DNA from: JAWLCA01 sp050485905 | GTDB lineage: Bacteria; Pseudomonadota; Alphaproteobacteria; Rhodobacterales; Rhodobacteraceae | Assembly (NCBI GenBank): GCA_050485905.1 | Contig: JBJHCH010000081.1 | Location: 1-17,917 of the forward strand | Direction of reading: 5' to 3' | DNA length: 17,917 nt | In this document: positions 1 through 6,109 of the stretch, piece by piece | How the letters are laid out: each line of letters starts with the position of its first letter | How positions within the stretch are numbered: position 1 is the stretch's first letter | Made by a program: the position numbers and the translations under genes | The notes under the pieces: generated by a model | Seen by the model: only the letters and a program-made list of their open reading frames with translations | Database searches by the model: none | What the model was told of the DNA's origin: nothing

Positions 1-63
1 CGGGAACACCACGATGTCGCGCAAGGGCAGAACCGGGTAGCTGTTGCTGAGCGTCTGTTCCAT
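1..63 (-). CDS. lon: Lon protease, N-terminal fragment (cut by window edge)
   Basis: Read on the minus strand from the ATG at 63, the 21 visible codons contain YPVLPLRDIVVFP. This is the hallmark start of the LON substrate-binding domain of the ATP-dependent serine protease Lon, which degrades misfolded and short-lived regulatory proteins in the cytoplasm. An AAGGA ribosome binding site lies 7-8 bases before the ATG (minus strand, about 70-75). Only the first 21 residues are present, so the AAA+ and protease domains are outside the window. The match is short but very characteristic. The alternative, an unrelated LON-domain protein (peptidase S16, LonB-like), also uses a PLRDIVVFP-like start but usually shows 'PIFPL' instead. 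Confidence 0.85.
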   Translation of the reverse strand, partial: MEQTLSNSYPVLPLRDIVVFP

Positions 64-141
64 AGATTTTCCTTGATCCTGTGGCAGAAGGCTTCGGCCC
101 CGACCGTCGGCGGCCGCCCCTTCCCCTGTCATGCCTCGTTT

Positions 142-169
142 ATCTGGTGCCAACCCCACCGGCTTTCAA
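142..169 (-). promoter_or_regulatory. Possible heat-shock type promoter for lon
   Basis: On the minus strand, a TTGAAA (169 to 164) is followed 14 bases later by CACCAGAT (149 to 142). This resembles the sigma-32 pattern of TTGAAA and CCCCATnT with a 13-14 base spacer. The -10 half matches only partly. lon is a classical heat-shock gene in proteobacteria, which is why the site was looked for; that expectation also makes this a weak call. The rest of the 64-315 region shows nothing firm. Confidence 0.25.
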
Positions 170-315
170 CTGCCGGCCCGTGGGGCGCCCGTCTTTGCAC
201 CCACCATGCCCCCGGCGGCAGGTCGGGGCAAGGGGCTGCAACGGACGGGATGATTTCACGCAACTCTCACGATGGAGAAGAAATGTAGCGCGATTAGCAA
301 TTTACAGGGATTCCC

Positions 316-1083
316 ATGGCACTGCGGACGATGAGAGAGCGGATGATCCAGACACTCGCATATGAAGTGATAGGGCTTGCGCTGGCTGTTCCGATCTTTG
401 TGGCAAGCTTCGGCAGCGGGACGGCCGAATCGGTGCTTCTTCTGGGCCTGATGGTCGTCGCCGTGCTGTTCTGGGCACCGATCCACAACACCGCCTTCGA
501 CTGGTTCGACCTGCGGCTCACCGGCCGCCCCGCCAGCGCCCGCCCCCACCGCCTGCGCGTCGTCCACGCCTTTTCGTACGAGATTAGCTGCATCTTCTTC
601 ACCCTGCCGATGTTCATGGTGCTGGGCGGGCTCAGCCTGACCGAGGCGTTGCTGGCGGATATCGGCCTGACGCTCTTCTATGTCGGCTACGCCTATGTCT
701 TTCACCTGGTCTATGACCGGCTGCGCCCGGTGCGCGTCAGTTCGCCCGTGCCCGTCGCCGTTCGCATGCCGGGCCGCGTCGCCATGTTCCCCGCCGTGAT
801 GCCCGAACGGGCACCGGGCCACCCGTCACAGCAATCCGCGCCACAGCAGCAGGGCGACGATCAGCGCGAACAGCAAAAGCAGATTGAACGCCACGCTTCC
901 CAGGATCGACAGGATCAATCCGATCCGTCTGTCGGCCGCACCGATCGGCGCCAGATGCCGGACAAGGGCGGCATGGGCCTCGGCAAGGCGCTGGTGGTCG
1001 AGTTGGGGTGCCAGACGGGGATGGCCTGCCAGGCCCTCGGCCTCGGCCAGCCGATCGGCCTCGGCCCGCAGCCGGCGCGGTAG
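316..1083 (+). CDS. PACE-family (AceI-like) multidrug efflux membrane protein with an abnormal C-terminal tail
   Basis: Residues 1-145 form a typical proteobacterial antimicrobial compound efflux (PACE, 'bacterial transmembrane pair') protein. It has four hydrophobic helices in two pairs, each starting with an RxxxxxAYE/HAFSYE-type segment (RMIQTLAYEVIGL, RVVHAFSYEISCIF), and the NTAFDWFDLR motif after helix 2. Known relatives are proton-coupled exporters of chlorhexidine and related cationic biocides, or of short-chain diamines. The start at 316 has AGGG 6 bases upstream. The family is normally about 140-150 residues, ending near 'VYDRLRPVR' (residue 140, base 735). Here the frame stays open for another 115 residues that are Gln/Asp/Arg-rich and lie mostly antisense to the convergent gene at 826-1203. 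The tail is therefore probably not functional protein: either a normal stop was lost or a frameshift occurred near the end. The +1 frame would stop at 797-799. Confidence 0.8.
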   Translation: MALRTMRERMIQTLAYEVIGLALAVPIFVASFGSGTAESVLLLGLMVVAVLFWAPIHNTAFDWFDLRLTGRPASARPHRLRVVHAFSYEISCIFFTLPMFMVLGGLSLTEALLADIGLTLFYVGYAYVFHLVYDRLRPVRVSSPVPVAVRMPGRVAMFPAVMPERAPGHPSQQSAPQQQGDDQREQQKQIERHASQDRQDQSDPSVGRTDRRQMPDKGGMGLGKALVVELGCQTGMACQALGLGQPIGLGPQPAR

Positions 1084-1203
1084 CCTGCGGCGGACGTGGT
1101 GCAGGCGCTCGGCCAGGTCGTCGCCGCGCGCCTTCATCCGGTCGGCCAGCAGGTCCGAAACCTCTGCAATCATCTGCTCCGGGGGTTTGGGGGTGCGTGC
1201 CAT
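826..1203 (-). CDS. Conserved hypothetical protein, C-terminal membrane anchor
   Basis: This gives a 125-residue protein whose function I do not recognise. Residues 1-90 are charged and helical (Arg/Ala/Glu-rich, for example RRRLPRRLRAEADRL) and probably cytoplasmic. Residues 92-120 (GLILSILGSVAFNLLLLFALIVALLL) form one hydrophobic segment ending in WRGLL, so it looks like a tail-anchored inner-membrane protein. The composition is protein-like, and the 'AADRR.G..L...GSVAFNLL' ending resembles small conserved proteins I associate with Rhodobacterales; that is memory, not a search. It is convergent with the PACE gene, whose extended frame overlaps it by 258 bases. It is divergent from the alpha/beta hydrolase, with about 65 bases between starts. 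There is no strong Shine-Dalgarno before the ATG at 1203. Confidence 0.65.
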   Translation of the reverse strand: MARTPKPPEQMIAEVSDLLADRMKARGDDLAERLHHVRRRLPRRLRAEADRLAEAEGLAGHPRLAPQLDHQRLAEAHAALVRHLAPIGAADRRIGLILSILGSVAFNLLLLFALIVALLLWRGLL

Positions 1204-1267
1204 GGCGGCACAATGATCGCCCCCGGCGGGGCTGGCAAGGCCCGCGCCGTTGCGCTATCGCAGCGCC

Positions 1268-2032
1268 ATGCTGAACTCGCTGACCTTCGCGCCCGACGCG
1301 CCCGCGAAACCGCCCCTGATGATCGTGCACGGCCTGTTCGGATCGGCCCGGAACTGGGGCGTGATCGCCCGGCGCATGGCGGCGGATCGCCGTGTCATCG
1401 CCCCCGACATGCGCAACCACGGCGACAGCCCGTGGCAGGCCAGCCACGGCTATGATGACCTCGCCGCCGATCTGGCCGCGCTGATCGAGGCGACGGGCGG
1501 CCCGATGGATGTGGTCGGGCACTCGATGGGCGGCAAGGCGGCGATGATGCTGGCGCTGACCCGGCCCGACCTGATCCGCCGTCTGGTAGTGGCGGATATC
1601 GCCCCCGTTGCCTATGGCCACAGCCAGACCCCGCTGATCCACGCCATGCGCGGGCTGGACCTGTCGGGGATTTCTTCCCGGTCTCAGGCCGACGCCCGGC
1701 TGGCCGAAGCCGTGCCCGATGCCGGAACCCGCGCCTTCCTGCTGCAATCGCTGGACCTGAAGGCCGATCCGCCGCGCTGGAAGCTGAACCTCGATGTGCT
1801 GGAGGCCGAGATGACGCGGATCACCGGCTGGCCACGGGTTTCGGGCGCCTTCGACGGCCCCGCCCTGTTCCTCTCGGGGGCCGATTCCGACTATGTCCGC
1901 CCCGAACACCGCGACAGGATCAAGGCGCTGTTCCCCGCCGCCCGCTTCGCGAAGATCCCCGGCGCCGGCCACTGGCTGCACGCCGACAAGCCCCGCGAAT
2001 TCGAGGGCACGCTGCAGGCGTTTCTAGGCTGA
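1268..2032 (+). CDS. Alpha/beta hydrolase, YbfF/ABHD11-like esterase
   Basis: This is a cytoplasmic serine esterase of the alpha/beta-hydrolase fold. The oxyanion region is IVHGLFGSARNWG, followed by the conserved DMRNHGDSP strand. The nucleophile elbow is GHSMGG, and the catalytic His lies in GAGHWLHADKP near the C-terminus. An acid residue is expected at LSGADSDYV. This set (HGLFGSxxNW, DxRNHGxS, GHSMGGKxAM) is typical of the YbfF group, which cleaves short acyl esters or acyl-CoA in vitro; the physiological substrate is unclear. Length (254 aa) is normal for the family. I chose ATG 1268 because the family usually begins MLN.., two or three residues before the first strand. A TTG at 1250 with AAGG 9 bases upstream would add six residues (MRYRSA) and cannot be excluded. 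Confidence 0.88.
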   Translation: MLNSLTFAPDAPAKPPLMIVHGLFGSARNWGVIARRMAADRRVIAPDMRNHGDSPWQASHGYDDLAADLAALIEATGGPMDVVGHSMGGKAAMMLALTRPDLIRRLVVADIAPVAYGHSQTPLIHAMRGLDLSGISSRSQADARLAEAVPDAGTRAFLLQSLDLKADPPRWKLNLDVLEAEMTRITGWPRVSGAFDGPALFLSGADSDYVRPEHRDRIKALFPAARFAKIPGAGHWLHADKPREFEGTLQAFLG

Positions 2033-2125
2033 TTTAGGGCTGGCTACGGGCGAAACCGCGTGAGATTCAGTTAAGTTCAAGTAAACAAAAAAGACGAAAT
2101 CTAAGTTTTTCAATAACTTGCGATT

Positions 2126-2143
2126 CTGCTCACGCGTGAGCAG
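2126..2143. repeat. 18-base perfect palindrome upstream of the FNR box
   Basis: CTGCTCACGCGTGAGCAG is perfectly self-complementary and has no spacer. It sits 3 bases before the FNR-type box, centred near -59.5 relative to the inferred start of transcription. It could be an operator for a second, dimeric regulator of the 2217 gene. A terminator for the preceding hydrolase is less likely, because no T-run follows. Confidence 0.6.
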
Positions 2144-2145
2144 CC

Positions 2146-2187
2146 TTGATCGCAGTCAAGGACAGCCTGCCCCAGGCATTGGATAAT
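2146..2187 (+). promoter_or_regulatory. FNR/FnrL-type class II promoter for the 2217 gene
   Basis: TTGATCGCAGTCAA (2146-2159) matches the FNR-family consensus TTGAT-N4-ATCAA at 9 of 10 fixed positions. The G in the second half is common in FnrL/FnrP/Nnr sites of Rhodobacter and Paracoccus. A -10 hexamer GATAAT lies at 2182-2187, giving a start near 2194. The box centre (2152.5) is then at about -41.5, exactly the class II activation position, and no -35 hexamer is seen, as expected. The next gene should therefore be induced under low oxygen or nitric-oxide/denitrifying conditions. Which Crp/Fnr member binds cannot be told from the site. Confidence 0.75.
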
Positions 2188-2216
2188 CCCCGCCGAAATT
2201 CAGGGGGGAGACAAGG

Positions 2217-2492
2217 ATGATAAACCTCGAAGACATCTACGACATGACCTGCCTAAGCCGCGACGAAATCGCCGCCATCGGCGAACACGAACACCTCGAC
2301 GGGATCGGAATGGCCGCGAAAGCCGAGTATCTGATGCACCTGCCCAAGGGTCCGCAAGCGGTTCAAAGGATGATCTGCGACGACATCCGACAGGCCCTCC
2401 ACACCGGAAACCTGCCCCATGCGAGGGAGCTTTTCGTGACCCTGCGCCACTTCATGGCCGACCACCCCGAGGCGGCTCGCGGCGCGAACTAG
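2217..2492 (+). CDS. Small conserved protein, predicted FNR-regulated
   Basis: This is a 91-residue, acidic-to-neutral, mostly helical soluble protein with no signal peptide or membrane segment. I do not recognise a named domain. Visible landmarks are the N-terminal MTCLSRDEIAAIGEHEHL, a central AEYLMHLPKGPQAV, MICDDIRQAL, and a C-terminal RELFVTLRHFMADHPEA. Three histidines and two cysteines (C12, C54) are present, but no clear metal motif. A strong GGGGGAGA ribosome binding site lies 6-7 bases before the ATG. The gene stands alone behind an FNR-type promoter, which points to a role in the change to oxygen-limited life; that is inference from the promoter only. Its TAG stop shares the palindromic CTAG (2489-2492) with the stop of the convergent ribD. 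Confidence 0.8.
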   Translation: MINLEDIYDMTCLSRDEIAAIGEHEHLDGIGMAAKAEYLMHLPKGPQAVQRMICDDIRQALHTGNLPHARELFVTLRHFMADHPEAARGAN

Positions 2493-3592
2493 ACCCCCTC
2501 CCGCCGCCAGCGGTGCAGCACATCGCCGCCCACCGCCTCGGTCGCCACCAGCCGGAATCGCGGCGCCTCGGCCAGCCGCCCGATCCCCAGCGCCCCCAGC
2601 GCCGGCCGCCCCTCGGCCCCCAGCGCCAGCCCGGCGGTGAAGCCCACCATCTCATCCACCAGCCCCGCCGCCAGCAGCGCCGCCGCGAACTGCCCGCCCC
2701 CCTCGCATAGCACCCGCGTCAGCCCCGCCGCCCCCAGCGCCGCCAGCAGCGCGCCCGGATCAAGCTGCCGGTCCGCCCCGAGCGGCACCGCGATCAGCCG
2801 CGCCCCCAGATCACCCCACCGCGCCACCCGGTCCCGCGACGCGCCATCGGCATGAACGATCCAAAGCGGCGCCTCCGCCACCGACCCCGCCAGCCGCCCC
2901 TGATCCGGAAAATCCAGATGCCGCGACGCAATTACCCGCACCGGCTGCCGCGTAACGCCCAGGTCCCGCACCGTCAGCAGCGGATCATCCGCCCGCGCCG
3001 TCCCGCCACCGACCAGAACCGCATCATGGGTCGCGCGCAGCCCATGCACCGCCCGCCGCGCCGCCGCCCCGGTGATCCACTGGCTCTCGCCCCCCGCCGT
3101 CGCAATCCGGCCGTCGATGCTGGTCGCCAGCTTCAGCGTTACCCAGGGCCGCCCTAGCTGAACCCGAGACAGAAACCCCGCATGCTGCGCCGCCGCCTCC
3201 TCGGCCAGCACCCCGCTCGTCACCTCGATCCCCGCCGCGCGCAGCATCGCATGCCCGCCGCCATCGACCCGCGGATCGGGATCCTCCAGCGCCGAAACCA
3301 CCCGCGCCACCCCCGCCGAGATCAACGCCTCGGCACAGGGCGGGGTCTGCCCATGATGAGCGCAGGGTTCCAGACTGACATAGGCCGTAGCCCCTCGCGC
3401 TGCAGGCCCAGCCTGCGCCAGCGCTATCGTCTCGGCATGCGGCCGCCCGCCATCCGCCGTCCAGCCACGCCCGACGATCCGGCCACCCTGCACGATCACG
3501 CAGCCCACCGCCGGATTGGGCCAGACCCGCCCCAGCCCCCGCGCGCCCAGCGCCAGCGCCAGCCGCATGAAGCGGGTGTCGTCCCCGGTCAC
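2489..3592 (-). CDS. ribD: RibD: bifunctional diaminohydroxyphosphoribosylaminopyrimidine deaminase / 5-amino-6-(5-phosphoribosylamino)uracil reductase
   Basis: RibD carries out the second and third steps of riboflavin synthesis from GTP in the cytoplasm. The N-terminal deaminase domain (residues about 5-145) shows WPNPAVGCVIV, the zinc/catalytic site PHAETIAL (H52, E54), and the second zinc motif EPCAHHGQTPPCAEAL (C77, C86). The C-terminal NADPH-dependent reductase domain (about 147-367) begins PWVTLKLATSIDGRIAT and contains GESQWITG, VLVGGGTARADDPLLTVR and LCEGGG. Length (367) is normal. The start is a GTG at 3592 overlapping the nrdR stop (GTGA), so the two genes are translationally coupled. 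No FMN riboswitch-like leader is visible because the gene lies inside the operon. The other rib genes are not in this window. Confidence 0.96.
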   Translation of the reverse strand: MTGDDTRFMRLALALGARGLGRVWPNPAVGCVIVQGGRIVGRGWTADGGRPHAETIALAQAGPAARGATAYVSLEPCAHHGQTPPCAEALISAGVARVVSALEDPDPRVDGGGHAMLRAAGIEVTSGVLAEEAAAQHAGFLSRVQLGRPWVTLKLATSIDGRIATAGGESQWITGAAARRAVHGLRATHDAVLVGGGTARADDPLLTVRDLGVTRQPVRVIASRHLDFPDQGRLAGSVAEAPLWIVHADGASRDRVARWGDLGARLIAVPLGADRQLDPGALLAALGAAGLTRVLCEGGGQFAAALLAAGLVDEMVGFTAGLALGAEGRPALGALGIGRLAEAPRFRLVATEAVGGDVLHRWRREGV

Positions 3593-4056
3593 TCCTCGGC
3601 TTGGCCTTGCGGCCGCAGTTCCGAGACGAACTTGTCGAAATCGTCGGCGGCCTGGAAATTCTTGTAGACGCTGGCAAAGCGCACATAGGCCACGGTGTCG
3701 ATCCGCGCGAGCGTCTCCATCACGATCTCGCCGATGGTCTTGGATGGAATGTCGGTATCGCCCGACGATTCCAGGCGTCGCACGATGCCCGAGATCATCT
3801 GGTCGATCCGTTCCGGGTCGATCGGGCGCTTCTGCATGGCGATGCGGATCGACCGTTCCAGCTTGGTTCGGTCGAAATCCTCACGCCGGCCGTTCGACTT
3901 TATCACCACCAGATCGCGCAGCTGCACCCGTTCGTAAGTGGTGAAGCGCCCGCCACAGGCCGGACAGAAGCGGCGGCGGCGGATCGAGACGTGATCCTCG
4001 GCCGGGCGCGAGTCCTTTACCTGAGTATCAATATTTCCGCAGAACGGGCAGCGCAT
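3589..4056 (-). CDS. nrdR: NrdR transcriptional repressor of ribonucleotide reductase genes
   Basis: NrdR binds NrdR boxes upstream of ribonucleotide reductase operons and represses them according to the ATP/dATP state. The 155-residue protein starts MRCPFCGNIDTQVKDSRP and carries a zinc ribbon with C3, C6, C31 and C34 (CPFC ... CPAC). Then come RFTTYERV and an ATP-cone domain (about 49-139: VIKSNGRREDFDRTKL, then TVAYVRFASVYKNF). Length and all motifs are standard. A GAGGGG ribosome binding site lies 5-6 bases before the ATG. It is the first gene of the nrdR-ribD operon, an arrangement common in proteobacteria. An 8-base inverted repeat is found in the upstream region (4076-4105). Confidence 0.97.
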   Translation of the reverse strand: MRCPFCGNIDTQVKDSRPAEDHVSIRRRRFCPACGGRFTTYERVQLRDLVVIKSNGRREDFDRTKLERSIRIAMQKRPIDPERIDQMISGIVRRLESSGDTDIPSKTIGEIVMETLARIDTVAYVRFASVYKNFQAADDFDKFVSELRPQGQAEE

Positions 4057-4075
4057 CGCATCCCCTCGCCCCAGA

Positions 4076-4105
4076 CCCCATATGCTGAGGCAGGACTATA
4101 TGGGG
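4076..4105. repeat. Inverted repeat in the nrdR upstream region
   Basis: Arms CCCCATAT (4076-4083) and ATATGGGG (4098-4105) flank a 14-base spacer, within the 20-50 bases before the nrdR ATG. On the minus strand the distal arm contains a TATAGT that could act as -10. The arms are AT-containing islands in a GC-rich background. The pattern is not a NrdR box (ACACwATATATwGTGT). It may be an operator or simply promoter sequence. Confidence 0.4.
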
Positions 4106-4271
4106 GCCGCGATGGCTTGGGTAGGGGGGACATGCAGGCCCCGGACCACCGTGGCCGAAAGGGCACCCGGCCCCTGTCCGGCAGTCGTCCGCATACCCGG
4201 TGAATCGGCGCGGGGGCTGGTCAGGGCTGACCCGCCGCGCTATCCCGGCGACGAACAGAAAGGGAGAACCC

Positions 4272-4622
4272 ATGACCGACATCACCCGCATCGACAGTGG
4301 CCCGCGCATGAGCCAGGCCGTGAGCTGCAATGGCCTGATCTGGCTTGCCGGGCAGGTTGCGGAGCCGGGCGAAAGCGTGACCGCGCAGACGAACGCGATC
4401 CTTGCCAAGATTGACAGCCTGCTGTCACAGGCCGGGTCGGACAAGACCCGCATCCTGTCTGCCCAGATCTGGCTGGCCGACATGGCAGATTTCGCCGAGA
4501 TGAACGCCGCTTGGGATGCTTGGGTGCCGCAGGGCAATGCGCCGGCCCGCGCGACCGGCGAGGCGAAGCTGGCGACCCCCGACTACAAGGTGGAAATCAT
4601 CGTCACGGCGGCGCAGGGCTGA
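4272..4622 (+). CDS. RidA-family protein, YoaB-like
   Basis: This is a 116-residue protein of the YjgF/YER057c/UK114 (Rid) superfamily, whose trimeric members hydrolyse reactive enamine/imine intermediates released by PLP enzymes. The sequence follows the E. coli YoaB branch rather than RidA itself: RIDSGPRMSQAVSCNGLIWLAGQVA, then AQTNAILAKIDSLLSQAGSDK, ADFAEMNAAWDAWVP and the C-terminal PARATGEAKL..YKVEIIVTAA. The arginine of the PxR site is kept (PARA). The usual RidA ending with a GLP motif is absent, as in YoaB. I chose ATG 4272, which has AAGGGAG 6-7 bases upstream; an in-frame extension to 4200 is low quality. The next gene starts 3 bases after the stop, so the three genes from here probably form one transcript. 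Confidence 0.92.
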   Translation: MTDITRIDSGPRMSQAVSCNGLIWLAGQVAEPGESVTAQTNAILAKIDSLLSQAGSDKTRILSAQIWLADMADFAEMNAAWDAWVPQGNAPARATGEAKLATPDYKVEIIVTAAQG

Positions 4623-4625
4623 GCC

Positions 4626-5216
4626 ATGCCGGGCCTCGCGGCCGAGATCGCGGGCTGCCGTATTTGCTCCGACCGCTTCGCGGCGACAGCAACGGCCCAT
4701 GTGCCCCGGCCGGTGGTCTGGTTCCGCCCGACGGCCCGGATACTGATTGCCGGACAGGCGCCCGGCCTTCGCGTGCATCGGGCCGGACGGCCCTTTGCCG
4801 ACCCCTCGGGCGTGCGGTTGCGCGATTGGCTGGGACTGGACGAGGCGACGTTCTACGACCGCGACCGCATCGCCATCGTGCCGATGGCCTTCTGCTTTCC
4901 GGGGTATGACGCCCGCGGGGCAGACCTGCCGCCGCCGCCAGTCTGCGCCCGCACCTGGCGCGGGCGCGTGCTGAAAGCATTGCCCGATCGGCGCCTCACG
5001 ATCCTTGTCGGCGGCCATGCCCAGCGCTGGCATCTGGGAACCCGGAACGTCACCGCCACCGTCGCCGACTGGCAGAGCCTTGCGCCCGACTACTGGCCCT
5101 TGCCGCACCCCTCCTGGCGCAATACCGCGTGGTTGACGCGCAATCCGTGGTTCGCGGCCGATCTTTTGCCCGCCCTGAAGTCGCATTTGCAATTGGTACT
5201 GAATGACGTTTCTTGA
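4626..5216 (+). CDS. Uracil-DNA glycosylase superfamily protein with a predicted [4Fe-4S] cluster
   Basis: This 196-residue protein has the UDG-fold motifs. Motif A is AGQAPG at residues 42-47 (compare GEAPG in family 4), and the C-terminal motif B is LPHPSWRN near residue 160-167. Four cysteines at 11, 14, 90 and 107 have spacing C-x2-C-x75-C-x16-C. This closely resembles the iron-sulphur cysteines of family 4/5 UDGs. By family, it would remove uracil or related damaged bases from DNA or act as a related DNA-binding enzyme. The activity of this subgroup is not established by the sequence, because the motif A residue after G is Q rather than E. It lies between the RidA-like gene (3 bases upstream) and the SseB-family gene (14-base overlap). 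Confidence 0.85.
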   Translation: MPGLAAEIAGCRICSDRFAATATAHVPRPVVWFRPTARILIAGQAPGLRVHRAGRPFADPSGVRLRDWLGLDEATFYDRDRIAIVPMAFCFPGYDARGADLPPPPVCARTWRGRVLKALPDRRLTILVGGHAQRWHLGTRNVTATVADWQSLAPDYWPLPHPSWRNTAWLTRNPWFAADLLPALKSHLQLVLNDVS

Positions 5217-5985
5217 CGACGCCCATGCCGCCATGACAGCGGCGCCTGAGGATGACGCCGCGCGCTTGCAGTTCTATGCGCGTGTGGCTGATGTCGAACT
5301 GCTGTTGCTTCTGGACGCAGAGGCCGTGGGCGACAAACTCTCCCCCCGCGTCTTTCCGCTGGAAGAAGGACCGGTGGTTCTGGCATTTGATACCGAGGAG
5401 CGTCTGGCGGAGTTCACCGGCGCGACCGCCCCCTATGCCGCCCTGCCGGGTCGGGTACTGGTGCGGCTTCTGGCCGAACAGCACCTCGGTATCGGACTCA
5501 ATCTTGGCGTGGCACCGTCGTCATATCTGATCCCGGCCGAGGGGATCGCATGGCTCGCTGGTACCCTGAACGCCGCGCCCGAGGCGGCCGAGGGTCAGCC
5601 GGAAACCTTCCAGGCGCCTCGCGGCCTGCCAGAGGGCGTGCTCAGCGCGCTGGATGCCAAACTCGCCCGCGCCGGCGGCCTGGCCTCGGCTGCATGGCTT
5701 GCCGCCGTCACCTATCGCGACGGGCGTCGCGGGCATTTGCTGGCCTTTGTAGATGCCGCCCCGGCCGCCGAGGCCGCGCTGGCCCGCGCGGCGCACGAGG
5801 CTTTTGTTTTTTCTGGGGCCGAGGCGGGCGAGATCGACGTCGCCTTTCTTTCTGCCGACGATGTAACTTTGCCGGCACTGTCCCGTGCCGGCTTGAGATT
5901 CGACCTGCCCGCGCCCGAGGTGAACGAGCGGCCGAACCCAGCCCCACCCGGCAGCGATCCGGACCGGCCCCCACGATTGCGATAG
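5203..5985 (+). CDS. SseB-family protein
   Basis: This 260-residue cytoplasmic protein carries an SseB N-terminal-type domain (about residues 5-125). It shows the sequence FYARVADVELLLLLD ... PLEEGPVVLAFDTEERLAEFTG ... YAALPGRVLVRLLA ... GIGLNLGVAPSSYLIPAEGIAWL, typical of the family. The second half (about 150-240) resembles the SseB C-terminal region (WLAAVTYRDGRRGHLLAFVDAAP). The family has no settled biochemical role; in enterobacteria the name comes from enhanced serine sensitivity, which does not transfer here. The ATG at 5203 lies inside the UDG-like gene, so translation is probably coupled. The last 25 residues are Pro/Arg-rich and disordered. AT-rich sequence follows immediately. Confidence 0.88.
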   Translation: MTFLDDAHAAMTAAPEDDAARLQFYARVADVELLLLLDAEAVGDKLSPRVFPLEEGPVVLAFDTEERLAEFTGATAPYAALPGRVLVRLLAEQHLGIGLNLGVAPSSYLIPAEGIAWLAGTLNAAPEAAEGQPETFQAPRGLPEGVLSALDAKLARAGGLASAAWLAAVTYRDGRRGHLLAFVDAAPAAEAALARAAHEAFVFSGAEAGEIDVAFLSADDVTLPALSRAGLRFDLPAPEVNERPNPAPPGSDPDRPPRLR

Positions 5986-6050
5986 TGGGGTACTATATTA
6001 CCTATTTTTTACTGCTCTGATTTTGCTACATTATATCACACTTTGAGGCG

Positions 6051-6078
6051 TTGACGCGCGCCAAGCAATCGCTATAAC
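6051..6078 (+). promoter_or_regulatory. rplM-rpsI promoter
   Basis: TTGACG (6051-6056) and TATAAC (6073-6078) are separated by 16 bases, a strong housekeeping sigma-70 type promoter. The start is predicted near 6085. The preceding 60 bases (5986-6050) are strikingly AT-rich for this genome (ACTATATTACCTATTTTTTAC, CATTATATCAC) and may act as an UP element. They include a weak GGTA/TACC hairpin before six T's (5991-6010) that could also end the SseB transcript. Confidence 0.75.
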
Positions 6079-6089
6079 CCGCCCATCCT

Positions 6090-6109
6090 GTCGGGGCCTG
6101 AGCCCCGAC
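6090..6109 (+). promoter_or_regulatory. Strong hairpin at the 5' end of the rplM leader
   Basis: GTCGGGGC-CTGA-GCCCCGAC is a perfect 8-base-pair stem with a four-base loop, starting about 5 bases after the predicted start of transcription. No T-run follows, so it is not an intrinsic terminator. It could be a stabilising 5' hairpin or part of an autogenous L13/S9 control element. Confidence 0.6.

Noticed and set aside
737..1981. 414-codon open frame on the minus strand
   Set aside because: It lies antisense to the alpha/beta hydrolase and out of frame with the 826-1203 gene. It is low-complexity His/Gln/Arg/Gly-rich, typical of shadow frames in high-GC DNA.
2126..2143. Intrinsic terminator for the alpha/beta hydrolase gene
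   Set aside because: The palindrome has no loop spacer and is not followed by a T-run; an operator is a better reading.
4057..4271. NrdR box autoregulating nrdR
   Set aside because: The inverted repeat there lacks the ACACwATATATwGTGT pattern and no tandem box pair is present.
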